Shown here: positions 57,001-64,000 of the stretch, piece by piece
Layout of the letters: every line of letters begins with the position of its first letter
How positions within the stretch are numbered: position 1 is the stretch's first letter
Origin: CAWGCA01 sp963820955
GTDB taxonomy: Bacteria > Pseudomonadota > Gammaproteobacteria > Chromatiales > Chromatiaceae
Assembly: GCA_963820955.1 (NCBI GenBank)
Contig: CAWGCA010000024.1
Span: 69,167-133,166 of the forward strand
DNA length: 64,000 bases
Reading direction: 5' to 3'
The notes under the pieces: generated by a model
Database searches by the model: none
Seen by the model: only the letters and a program-made list of their open reading frames with translations
What the model was told of the DNA's origin: nothing
Position numbers and translations under genes: made by a program

Positions 57001-57783
57001 AGGTAATTCATAGCTGGTGAGTGTTTCAAGGTCGCTTAGATTCTGACCCTTCAATTCAAGCCGATATTCGCCCTGGCTCCAGTCGGTGGGATCTGCAACG
57101 CTGCCCTCCAGTTGCAGAGACAGATCGCCTGAGTTGCCGAGCAGGGTGATTTGCCAGGGTCCCTGCGGATGCCCGTCGTCCAGCGGTTCGCCACGCAACG
57201 AAATCCGCACCGGTTGCCCGTTCAGGCTGGTCTGCGCTTCCAGTCGCACCGGTTGACCGGGAACCTTGCGTGCCGACACCTGCTCGAGCTTCAGTCGTCT
57301 CACCGGGTCTTCAGGAGCAGCATAGGCGATGGCAGTGTCATACAGCGACATTCGCTCGATTGCCGGCAGCGCCGCCGGTTCGCTGGACTCGCCAAAGGTG
57401 AAGTTATTGGTGCCACTGGATGTCTCCTCCAGTAGCAGATCGACACCGTGAAACTCAAGAGAAACTATCTCGAGATCGCCTCTCAGCAGGGGCAGCAGGT
57501 TGACCCGGATATCGAATTTATCCACCGTTGCCAGGAACGGCCGGCTGGCCCATTCCGGGTTGGTGATCTTCATTCCGTTGACAACGAAACGGGGCGTGAG
57601 TGACGGTTCCAGGCTGAGCGGGCCCTCAATGATTACTTTACGACCGAATGCGGTCGAGACATGTTGTTCAATCTGGGTAAGATATAAATTGACTTCAACG
57701 AGGAAAAGCAGCGCCATCAGCACGGAGACCAACATGCTTATACCGGCAAAGAGCCAGAGAAGCGGTTTTATCAACGCACGCAT
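54097..57783 (-). CDS. AsmA-family protein
   Basis: A 1228-residue protein. One N-terminal membrane helix (about residues 8-32) is followed by a long periplasmic beta-rich region of repeated segments: FGRKVIIEGPLSLEPSLTPRFVVNGM and NPEWASRPFLATVDKFDIRVNLLPLL at the start are the AsmA N-domain signature. The C-terminal AsmA_2 part has GEGTIDVTFRLSGTGRTR-type and DGLLIDTRRITIGASGTLDLESEQLNL. It contains three similar internal blocks (SLQGEPLD..GPWQ..L..GD), repeating about every 340 residues. AsmA-like proteins move phospholipids between membranes. Large for the family (E. coli AsmA 617, YhdP 1266). Start ATG 57783. Confidence 0.88.
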   Translation of the reverse strand: MRALIKPLLWLFAGISMLVSVLMALLFLVEVNLYLTQIEQHVSTAFGRKVIIEGPLSLEPSLTPRFVVNGMKITNPEWASRPFLATVDKFDIRVNLLPLLRGDLEIVSLEFHGVDLLLEETSSGTNNFTFGESSEPAALPAIERMSLYDTAIAYAAPEDPVRRLKLEQVSARKVPGQPVRLEAQTSLNGQPVRISLRGEPLDDGHPQGPWQITLLGNSGDLSLQLEGSVADPTDWSQGEYRLELKGQNLSDLETLTSYELPAIGPYELGATIRFELDAYLSVNDLTGQLGSSDIQGNLHWDMSASSPTIKIRLDSQRLDVGELGMDKSLPRSADQGTPEVWDQTLDIGRPGTAALDIQLQVQRLDGLAVAVQDIALTAQADRQGLSLSSARATVDGTQITANASLPWGEPLAPPAAETVSLKTLLQNAELDIRAQAQDAGYRYATTLMGRPTELTLTAVEAKARPGAALTIRAEAALNDSPVTLMLWGEPLETLLQRPSGPWQGLTLEARGDDIRLDATGSLARPLEGEGFDIEYSASGAELYALLPLRGAWSLSGHYAGHPDREVFDDLKLAVGRSDLGGRVVIHREGQRPRLEADIESNRLYLDEILPTGKSERSAAGGWDQPLDIDGLDAFDLNVEAQIGRLEGLAKPLQDILVTALANGQTLTLAPVQATLDGTRLEARAQLPWGPRLAALGKGGVSARGLIGHADLALEAQAPKGKLHYQTVVQGQPVDLGLTGFDASARPGEDIQINARAMLNKKPAQFKLRTEPLAELIKRPTGPWQELTLEALAGDIRFRVTGSVEQPLEAKGFDLRYTLHGAEIAALLPLFNLVLPLEGAYSLSGHFADLPDGVVFDELKIKSGRSDIGGRIRVYQGEQRPRVVANLNSEQIYLRELLPVTDTETMPGAEDRVIPDYDLPIEYMQQFDGELKFKGKRLRTEAGDLGYINFRATLEDGVFRIDPFSVTGWAGALIESDVTIDATQDPPVIALRWIARQLNYGVLLKQAGLGETVEGTIDVTFRLSGTGRTRREFLGDSNGQLVIVGRDGRFGSRRLDLWGSALVTTMLSSQWRREDVTDLNCLVARVSIENGTANVDGLLIDTRRITIGASGTLDLESEQLNLVFAPRPKRMTLLSLTNPVHVTGTIAEPEVALTVLPRNRIRAAGSGVLAGLINPAYLIFTLSQTGSGQTGCAAAINRAMALKGEPDQSNNLPDPPPKRISILPGCAAR

Positions 57784-57858
57784 CTAAATGTTATTCTCGA
57801 GTTCGCTTAAAAAGCGCGTGTGTACAGCGCGACATTTTTTCCACAGAATGAGATTGTA

Positions 57859-58515
57859 ATGACGTATTTCGAAAATCATAAGCATACAGAGGGTGGGGTA
57901 TCATTGAAACGAAGTATACTTGTCCTCTTTGCACACCCTTCCCTGGAGCGTTCCGAGGTCAATCGCCCGCTGGCCGAGGCGACTTCCCGCGTGGATGGTG
58001 TGACTTTCGTCGATCTCTATGCCGAATACCCCGATCTTGCCATCGATGTCGACCGCGAACAGGCCCGACTGCTTGAGCACGATGTCCTGGTCTTCATGTA
58101 TCCGCTCTACTGGTACTCGACGCCGGCCATCCTGAAGGAATGGCAGGATCTGGTGCTTGAGCATGATTTTGCCTACGGCTCGAAGGGAACAGCTCTGCAT
58201 GGCAAGCTCTTTTTTAGTGCCTTGACCGCAGGTGGCGCCGAAGCGGGATATTGCGCCGAAGGATTCAACCATTTTACGATCCGACAGCTGCTTCATCCCC
58301 TGGAGCAGATGGCCATTCTCTGTGGCATGGTCTATTTGCCCCCGTTCGCTCTGTTCGGTGCACGCACAGCGGTCGAAGAGGGACGGGTGGACGCCCATAT
58401 CGCCGATTGGATTCGAGCGCTGACAGCGCTGCGCACTGACCGGCTGGATATCGAGGCGGCACGCGGCTTGCCGAAGTTGAACAGCCACCTCGATAGCATC
58501 ATTCTGGAGGGTTGA
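57859..58515 (+). CDS. kefF: KefF-like NAD(P)H:quinone oxidoreductase (ancillary subunit)
   Basis: A flavodoxin-like oxidoreductase, about 218 residues from ATG 57859. TTG 57904 is the better-fitting start by family length, with GAGGGTGGGG just upstream. LVLFAHPSLERSEVN is the FMN phosphate loop; YPLYWYSTPAILKEWQD and GGAEAGYC follow as in KefF/MdaB. In E. coli KefF binds and activates KefC. The stop is 3 bp before the kefC start, supporting a functional pair. Confidence 0.85.
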   Translation: MTYFENHKHTEGGVSLKRSILVLFAHPSLERSEVNRPLAEATSRVDGVTFVDLYAEYPDLAIDVDREQARLLEHDVLVFMYPLYWYSTPAILKEWQDLVLEHDFAYGSKGTALHGKLFFSALTAGGAEAGYCAEGFNHFTIRQLLHPLEQMAILCGMVYLPPFALFGARTAVEEGRVDAHIADWIRALTALRTDRLDIEAARGLPKLNSHLDSIILEG

Positions 58516-58518
58516 GTC

Positions 58519-60441
58519 ATGAGCGCATTGTTGTTCCAGGCTTTTGTCTATCTCTGCGCCGCCGTCATCGCCGTGCCAATCGCCAAGCGTCTCGGTCTGG
58601 GCTCGGTGCTCGGTTATCTTATCGCCGGGATCTTTATCGGGCCTGTCATCGGGCTGGTGGGTTCGGAGACGGAGGAGATCAAGCACTTTGCGGAGTTTGG
58701 CGTGGTGATGATGCTGTTTCTGGTCGGTCTGGAGCTGGAGCCTCGATTGCTCTGGAAGATGCGTGCCCGCCTGCTCGGCCTGGGTGGACTGCAGGTTGCT
58801 ATCACCACCGCGCTGATTGCAGGCATCTGCCTATTGCTTGGTATCTACTGGAGCGTTGCGCTGGCCATCGGATTGATCTTTTCCCTGTCCTCGACCGCCA
58901 TCGTGTTGCAGACCCTGAACGAGAAGGGCCTGACCAAGACGGAAGGGGGGCGCTCGAGCTTTTCTGTCCTGTTGTTCCAGGACATCGCCGTTATTCCGAT
59001 GCTGGCGCTGATTCCTCTGCTTGCCCTTCCCGAGATGGCCGGCTCCGGTCTGGAGGCTGGCGCTGTTCATTCCTCGGGTGTTGCGGAGCATCACCAGCAG
59101 ATGAGCCTGGTGGAGGGTCTCCCCGGCTGGGGTTACGCCCTGGTGGTACTGGGCGCTGTAGCCTTGGTTGTGCTCGGCGGGCACTTCCTCTCCCGGCCCC
59201 TGTTTCGTTTCATTGCCGAATCCCGGTTGCGAGAAATCTTTACCGCCAGCGCGCTGCTTCTGGTGATCGGTATCGCGCTGCTCATGAGCCTGGTGGATCT
59301 GTCCCCAGCGCTTGGAACCTTCCTGGCCGGTGTCGTGCTGGCCAACAGTGAGTTCCGTCATGAACTCGAGTCTAATATCGAGCCTTTCAAGGGACTGCTG
59401 CTCGGGCTGTTTTTTATCACCGTTGGGGCCGGTATCGACTTCGGTGTGTTGTTTGGAGACTTCGGCACCCTGCTGGGGTTGACCCTGGGTGTCATGGCGC
59501 TGAAGGGGATGGTCCTGTTCGGGCTTGGACGCCTGTTCCGTCTGGGGCCAGGCGACGGTTGGCTGTTTACCCTCAGCCTTGCCCAGGCCGGTGAATTCGG
59601 TTTCGTGCTCCTCGGCTTCAGTCTGCAGAACAGCGTAATTCCGACCGAAACGGCGAAGACCCTTTCGCTCGTTGTTGCCCTTTCGATGCTGTTGACTCCT
59701 GTGTTGTTTATACTTTACGAGAAGCTGATCCTGCCTCGCCTCGGCAGCAGCGAAGCACAAGAGCCGGACAGCATTGACGAACAGGGGACGGTGGTGATCG
59801 CCGGAATTGGGCGCTTCGGGCAAATCGTCAATCGTCTGCTGGTGGCCAGCGATGTGCGCACCGTGGTGCTGGACCATGAGGCAGCGATGATAGATACATT
59901 GCGAAAAGTAGGGACCAAGAGTTATTACGGCGATGCTTCACGCCCCGAGCTGCTGCATGCCGCCGGGATGGAGAACGCCAGGGTATTCATCGTTGCCATC
60001 GACGACAGGGATCGGTCTGTCGAAATGGTAGAGCACGTCCGTCGTCATTACCCGCAGGTCAAAATCCTTGCCCGCGCCTTCGATGTCAATCATCTCTACC
60101 TGCTCAAAAAGGCCGGTGCCGATCTGGCGGTCAGGGAGATGTTCGACGCATCGCTCGAGCTGGGCGCACAGGCCCTGAAGACACTGGGGCTGCACCCTTT
60201 CAAGGTTGAGAAGATGGCACGTGCGTTTCGCCGGCACGACGAGTCGGGACTGGAACAGCTATACGGCTTTTGGGACGAGAATCCGGACATTGCGCGAAAC
60301 CGTGCATTCCTCGCCCATGCAAAGGAACATGGCGAGTCATTGAAGGAGATGATGGAAGCGGACCGCCTGCAGCTGCATGACCGCACCGAGCGCGGCTGGA
60401 CCCCACCGCCAAAGGGCTACACCAAGCACCTGGACGCCTGA
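58519..60441 (+). CDS. kefC: KefC-type glutathione-regulated potassium/proton antiporter
   Basis: A 640-residue CPA2 antiporter: about twelve membrane helices (residues 1-390), including FSVLLFQDIAVIPML (conserved Gln-Asp of helix 5) and LSPALGTFLAGVVLANSEFRHELE, then a TrkA-N/RCK domain (VVIAGIGRFGQIVNRLL, a GxGxxG nucleotide-binding site, and GDASRPELLHAAG). The C-terminal tail is acidic. KefC exports potassium when glutathione adducts accumulate, protecting from electrophiles. Cotranscribed with kefF. Confidence 0.92.
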   Translation: MSALLFQAFVYLCAAVIAVPIAKRLGLGSVLGYLIAGIFIGPVIGLVGSETEEIKHFAEFGVVMMLFLVGLELEPRLLWKMRARLLGLGGLQVAITTALIAGICLLLGIYWSVALAIGLIFSLSSTAIVLQTLNEKGLTKTEGGRSSFSVLLFQDIAVIPMLALIPLLALPEMAGSGLEAGAVHSSGVAEHHQQMSLVEGLPGWGYALVVLGAVALVVLGGHFLSRPLFRFIAESRLREIFTASALLLVIGIALLMSLVDLSPALGTFLAGVVLANSEFRHELESNIEPFKGLLLGLFFITVGAGIDFGVLFGDFGTLLGLTLGVMALKGMVLFGLGRLFRLGPGDGWLFTLSLAQAGEFGFVLLGFSLQNSVIPTETAKTLSLVVALSMLLTPVLFILYEKLILPRLGSSEAQEPDSIDEQGTVVIAGIGRFGQIVNRLLVASDVRTVVLDHEAAMIDTLRKVGTKSYYGDASRPELLHAAGMENARVFIVAIDDRDRSVEMVEHVRRHYPQVKILARAFDVNHLYLLKKAGADLAVREMFDASLELGAQALKTLGLHPFKVEKMARAFRRHDESGLEQLYGFWDENPDIARNRAFLAHAKEHGESLKEMMEADRLQLHDRTERGWTPPPKGYTKHLDA

Positions 60442-60560
60442 AGCAGTTCGTCGCTTGGGGACGGCCTTAGCCAATCCGAATCGGTGTGGATGAGGTCGGG
60501 TATATGCCTGTGTGTGCTTTCGTCTGATGTTATGTCTGCGTCGAGTGCCATCAGAATTGT

Positions 60561-61364
60561 TCACTCCCGTGTGTCATTCAGGCTCCAGTCGTAATCGAGG
60601 AAGACGATCCCATAATTCCCTGAGCGAATGCGCAGACGCGATCCGGGATCGTCCGTCAACCTGTCGGCGTACTTTGCAAATGTGTCCTTAAGGGATGTAA
60701 AGCCGTTGTGGCCCAGCTCGAAATCCCTCCCATACCAGTCGAAGATGGGCGAAACCAGCAAGCTGTTGCTCGATGGGTCGAAGCGGTTGCGGCTATGATC
60801 GGATAGGAAGCGGTTAATCCCGCTCTCCAGCTGTGTATTCAGGTGCTCATCGGTGAAGGCCTCATTGCGCAGCATTGGGCATCCGATGGAGGCGCAGTTC
60901 AAGGCGAAGTGAATACGTGGTTCATCGAAGACACCGGGGGTGCGGATCAAATCGTGCTCCAGGTTATCAAGATGTCGCGGCACTCCGAGCAAGCTGAAAA
61001 ATTGCCTTTTCCACGGTGACCGAAAGAGGTTGCCAAGGTCCTTGATTGATTGGATATCGGGGTACTCAGTCAGAATCAGCTCGATGGTAAAGGCGTTGTA
61101 GGCGTTGATCAGGAAAGCAAGACGCTCGGTCTTTGTCCAGCCTTGATACTCTTGCTCGGTCACTGCAGAGAGGGAATCGAGATAGCTGGCGAGGATGACG
61201 TGGTCCGACTGCATGCCAGCGTAATCTACCTGTGAAGAGTTGCCATTGCTGATGAGAACGACGTGACGCTTGAGCAGATCGTCCCAACTGCCATGGCTGT
61301 GATCGAAGGCCTGCGTGACGCCTGCGGCGAGTAACAGGGCAAGAATAACGAAGGGTTTCATCAT
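60561..61364 (-). CDS. DUF547 secreted protein
   Basis: A 267-residue exported protein with a signal peptide (VILALLLAAGVTQA). DUF547 core: ERLAFLINAYNAFTIELIL, HFALNCASIGCPML (Cys-bearing block), and a C-terminal YDWSLND. The start at ATG 61364/61361 is preferred to 61421 because the signal peptide starts there. Function unknown, widespread in marine bacteria and plants. Its 3' end faces kefC (120 bp gap). Confidence 0.85.
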   Translation of the reverse strand: MMKPFVILALLLAAGVTQAFDHSHGSWDDLLKRHVVLISNGNSSQVDYAGMQSDHVILASYLDSLSAVTEQEYQGWTKTERLAFLINAYNAFTIELILTEYPDIQSIKDLGNLFRSPWKRQFFSLLGVPRHLDNLEHDLIRTPGVFDEPRIHFALNCASIGCPMLRNEAFTDEHLNTQLESGINRFLSDHSRNRFDPSSNSLLVSPIFDWYGRDFELGHNGFTSLKDTFAKYADRLTDDPGSRLRIRSGNYGIVFLDYDWSLNDTRE

Positions 61365-61779
61365 CTTTTTTATCCAAACGTAGTTGGCGGGTGTTCCATT
61401 TTTTCCTGCGTTGCTAAACATTGGATGCTATCTGGAATGGCGGTGCCGCTCTGCACCACTTATGCATCTCGAATACTTCGAGATGGATATTCACTGCTGT
61501 CCCATCAACCTCCAACCGTCATGCCGGACTTGATCCGGCATCCAGTGAACGCATTGAAAAACCTGGATTCCGGACAAGTGCTTCGCACTTTCCGGAATGA
61601 CGAACATCAGTGTTCAAATTCATGTCTATGCCGCAACTAATCACTATGAAAGAGCTGTCGTATCAATGCGTTCCAGTTATATGTAACGCAACTTAATGGG
61701 ACAGCACTGATGCATATTAGTCGTTGATAGAGATAAATACTTACAATTTTTTCCTCTGATTTACGACTAATTCTGGTTA
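61365..61779. other. Intergenic region with palindromic sequences
   Basis: No gene. 61519-61605 holds an inverted repeat (gtcatgccggacttgatccggca, then ggattccgga..tccggaatgac), related in style to the other repeats. ctcgaatacttcgag near 61467-61481 is a short palindrome. AT-rich upstream tract 61650-61779. Confidence 0.5.
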
Positions 61780-61860
61780 AGGAAGCTCTGATTTATTCGT
61801 CATTCCGGACGAAGCGCAGCGTAGATCCGGAATCCATCTTTAAGTAATCAATAAGTTATT
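61780..61860. repeat. Palindromic repeat truncated by an intron
   Basis: Starts aaggaagctctgatttattcg and continues gtcattccggacgaagcg and aatccatctttaagtaatcaat, matching 43534-43640 in inverted or partial form. It stops abruptly near 61860, where complete copies continue ctactggatcccgg. The intron sequence begins there. Confidence 0.6.
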
Positions 61861-62743
61861 GCGCCAGGCAAAGCTTGGTGAGGGGGGCGCAGCGAGACTA
61901 GCTGCTGTACTTGCAGGTGAAAGTCCTGCCGGCGCAATTCCCAGTATGGCGCCGTAGTCATATCCGGCAGTCTGCGAGGTAACTCGTTGAACTGGAAGCC
62001 CGGAAGTAAAAGCCTAGGTGGGGCTGGGAGGACATAGTGCCTTTCGGTTCTGATCAGACCAGGGGGCGAGCAACCAGGAGGGCCGTAGCGAGAGCGAACT
62101 GACTAGCTGCCGAAATCAAGCTCCTGCGTGGATCTGATTTGCAGGATATTTGGAGACGCCAAAGACTTTCCTCCTTTATCTGATGGCCAGTGCCAGTGTG
62201 GAAGAACTGGGGTACGCACGTACTGGGTCTCCCGGCAGACGCTGAGGGCGGCAATTCTGGAGAGTGCAGCAGTGAAAGTCCGGAAGATCTGACGACCGGG
62301 CAGGATTACCCTTGAATGCCAAAGCCCGTCCCTATAACCGGCAGCACCGGGAAATGGGCCGGAGGTGGTCAGATTGGCGGATGGGGTCGTTAAGCGATGA
62401 TGTTCGGGACAACAAAACCCGAGCGGAGCGAGGACCCCTGGGCCCAGGTGGGTCCGCCGAAGTCGGATTTCCGTACCTTGAGACGGATTAAATTTGCGGC
62501 GTAGGTGGCCCTGAAGGTTGGAGTAAACCGACCGTATTGTCCGGGAATACCTGGGTAGGGTTTAACCGGTTGACCCGGTCGGGAAGGCTCCATGCCGAAC
62601 TGTGAGGTGCCTGGTGCTTGAAGCCGTACTGGGGAAAACCCGACGTACGGAATTTTAGGGAGGGCGGCTGGAAACGTGGCCTATGGTGGAACTGTGAACC
62701 CATCTCGCTACCGAAAGGGCGAGGCTGGTAACCCTCCACCTAC
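61859..62743 (+). mobile_element. Group II intron without ORF (intron A)
   Basis: A likely ORF-less intron. 5' end near 61859 reads TTGCGCC, a variant of GUGYG. A domain V hairpin is at 62620-62653 (gaagccgtactgggg, GAAA-like loop, ccgacgtacgg). Domain VI closes with a bulged A in tccAcctac, ending AC at 62743. Domain I-type motif gcaggtgaaagtcctgcc is at 61913. Splice sites are inferred; no reading frame tests them. Confidence 0.55.
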
Positions 62744-62745
62744 CG

Positions 62746-64000
62746 GTGCGCGCGCCAGTGCTCTACCCGACGAATTCATGTAAACGGATAGACATGACAG
62801 AAACTCTCTATGCGATCCAGCAGGTGCAAGTCCTGACCCGGCAAAGGTTGGCCACCAGCCGGAACCGAGTGTTGCGTGGTCCGGGGGTGATTCCGGCTGC
62901 GAAGCGTACACAGGGTGCCTGTAGGCCGCGTGATAGAGCCTCGAAAGTGATAAAGGTGCGGAGCCGACGTCGTTAACTCAGCGGAAGGCAACATGGCTTA
63001 CCCTGAACTGGCCTGGGGTAGGTGGTCCGCCGGGGTCGAAGAGCGGGGCATGCAGGCAAGGGTCGCCCAGGAACCTGGGAGATCTCGTTTTCTCCACCTC
63101 AGCAGGCGGTGCGGGCGCCGCGGTATAAGCGGTCCAGGCCCCGGGGGTTGCTCCATCCCGGGGAGCGAAACGGGGCAACGGGTGGTAGCACCAAGCGAAG
63201 GCAACGAAGCGAGGCGGGACGGAAGGCGAGAGGTCGGAGTCCACTGATAGTACTGCGGAAGTCGGGGAACCTGCCCCAGGGGACCCGATGGAGGGAAGCG
63301 GTGGATCGGATTATGGGGCTTCTTGAGGGACAGATGATGAGGACATTGGGCCAAGAGATCATCTCAACACGACAAGAGAAGCTAGCGAGACTGGCTCAGA
63401 TCGAACCGAAGTTGGTGTTGACGACATTGGCGCATCACATTGATGCGGTGTGGCTGCATGAAGCGTACCGGCGAACGCGCAAGGATGGTGCGGTGGGGAT
63501 AGACGGCGTGACGGCGGAGCAGTACGAGGCCGACCTGGAGGCGAACCTGTGGAGCCTGCTCGAACGGTTCAAATCCGGTCGGTATCGGGCGCCGGCGGTA
63601 CGTCGGGTGCACATCCCGAAGCCGGGCAAGGCGAACAAGACGCGCCCGATCGGTATTCCGACGCTGGAGGATAAGGTACTCCAGCGTGCGGTACTGATGG
63701 TGCTGGAACCGGTTTACGAGCAGGACTTTCTGGACTGCTCATATGGGTTCCGACCAGGGCGGAGTGCCCACCAGGCGCTGGATGCGCTGTGGCGGGGGCT
63801 GATGGCGATGGGCGGTGGCTGGATCATCGACCTCGACATCCAGAGTTTCTTTGATAACGTTGACTGGGGCCACCTTCGGAGCTTTCTGGACCGACGGGTG
63901 CGCGACGGAGTGATTCGACGCGCGATTGGAAAGTGGTTGAACGCTGGGGTCATGGAATCCGGCGAGGTGAGTCACCCAGACCGGGGGACTCCTCAGGGCG
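62746..64000 (+). mobile_element. Second group II intron (intron B), 5' part, cut by window edge
   Basis: Starts GTGCG at 62746, two bases after intron A ends. It carries its own domain I motif gcaggtgcaagtcctgacc at 62821 and the RT gene from 63301. Domains V and VI lie beyond the window. The tandem position suggests that it targets the end of intron A or its exon. Confidence 0.6.
63301..64000 (+). CDS. ltrA: Group II intron reverse transcriptase (LtrA-type), N-terminal part
   Basis: Partial RT, GTG 63301 with GGAGG about 7 bp upstream (ATG 63313 possible). About 233 codons: TTLAHHIDAVWLHEAYRRTRKDGAVGIDG, VHIPKPGKANKTRPIGIPTLEDK, DCSYGFRPGRSAHQAL, IIDLDIQSFFDNVDW (first catalytic Asp) and RGTPQG at the very edge. 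The YADD block is beyond the window. It belongs to a different intron type from the RT in mscS and appears intact so far. Confidence 0.88.
   Translation, partial: MDRIMGLLEGQMMRTLGQEIISTRQEKLARLAQIEPKLVLTTLAHHIDAVWLHEAYRRTRKDGAVGIDGVTAEQYEADLEANLWSLLERFKSGRYRAPAVRRVHIPKPGKANKTRPIGIPTLEDKVLQRAVLMVLEPVYEQDFLDCSYGFRPGRSAHQALDALWRGLMAMGGGWIIDLDIQSFFDNVDWGHLRSFLDRRVRDGVIRRAIGKWLNAGVMESGEVSHPDRGTPQG

Noticed and set aside
58831..59877. Minus-strand open frame of 348 codons
   Set aside because: Antisense to kefC; Gln/His-rich composition from reading complementary codons.
1..64000. CRISPR array, tRNA or rRNA genes, prophage
   Set aside because: No regularly spaced repeats, cloverleaf or rRNA-like sequence, and no phage structural genes were recognised on either strand.

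Overview
The window reads as a gammaproteobacterial chromosome segment. The best fit is a sulfur-oxidising or anaerobically capable Chromatiales-type lineage, which is an inference from an Rnf complex encoded with 2-oxoacid:ferredoxin oxidoreductase, a DNA polymerase II (PolB), KefF/KefC, AsmA, and abundant group II introns and small palindromic repeats. No rRNA, tRNA, CRISPR array or prophage was recognised.

Layout. 1-2126 (minus): N-terminal part of polB (cut by the window edge) behind a phytase-like esterase gene. 2204-8170 (plus): a MotA/ExbB-like channel plus a coiled-coil OmpA/MotB-like partner, then an MrfA-type helicase (one frameshift) and an MrfB-type exonuclease. 8176-9408 (minus): two exported proteins. 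9722-13586: a cluster of broken genes, comprising a MliC/COG3650-like protein, a tandem META/HslJ protein and a SulP transporter, with in-frame stops as well as frameshifts. 13852-14139: a small membrane protein.

14630-29963 (minus) is the centre of interest: one tightly packed, overlapping gene train korA-korB-(PFOR-like protein 1)-rnfB-(PFOR-like protein 2)-rnfC-rnfD-rnfG-rnfE-rnfA-(small Cys-rich membrane protein). The two PFOR-like proteins resemble pyruvate:ferredoxin oxidoreductase but appear to lack the thiamine-diphosphate and proximal-cluster residues. They sit between an intact 2-oxoacid:ferredoxin oxidoreductase and the Rnf membrane complex, which suggests a dedicated scaffold or electron relay. 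An identical 19-bp sequence lies in opposite orientation at the two ends of this train.

30244-35950 (minus): a histidine phosphatase fused to a BASS-like membrane domain, then a GGDEF/EAL protein paired with a periplasmic binding protein. 36568-40565 (plus): an MscS-type channel gene interrupted near its 3' end by a group II intron (38384-40374) whose predicted removal restores the reading frame exactly. 40657-44137: small exported proteins, a shattered alpha/beta hydrolase and a remnant of another. 44142-53857 (minus): amidohydrolase, multi-pass membrane protein, DUF2252 protein, RND pump with its adaptor, and a patatin-like lipase with a frameshift. 54097-57783 (minus): AsmA-family protein. 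57859-60441 (plus): KefF-KefC-type potassium/proton antiport pair. 60561-61364 (minus): DUF547 protein. 61780-64000: a truncated palindromic repeat followed by two group II introns in tandem, the second running off the window with its reverse transcriptase gene.

Many genes carry single-base frameshifts, often beside short G or C runs. Some may be assembly indels, so genes called broken here (especially rnfC, rnfD, mrfA and the patatin gene) may be intact in the organism.
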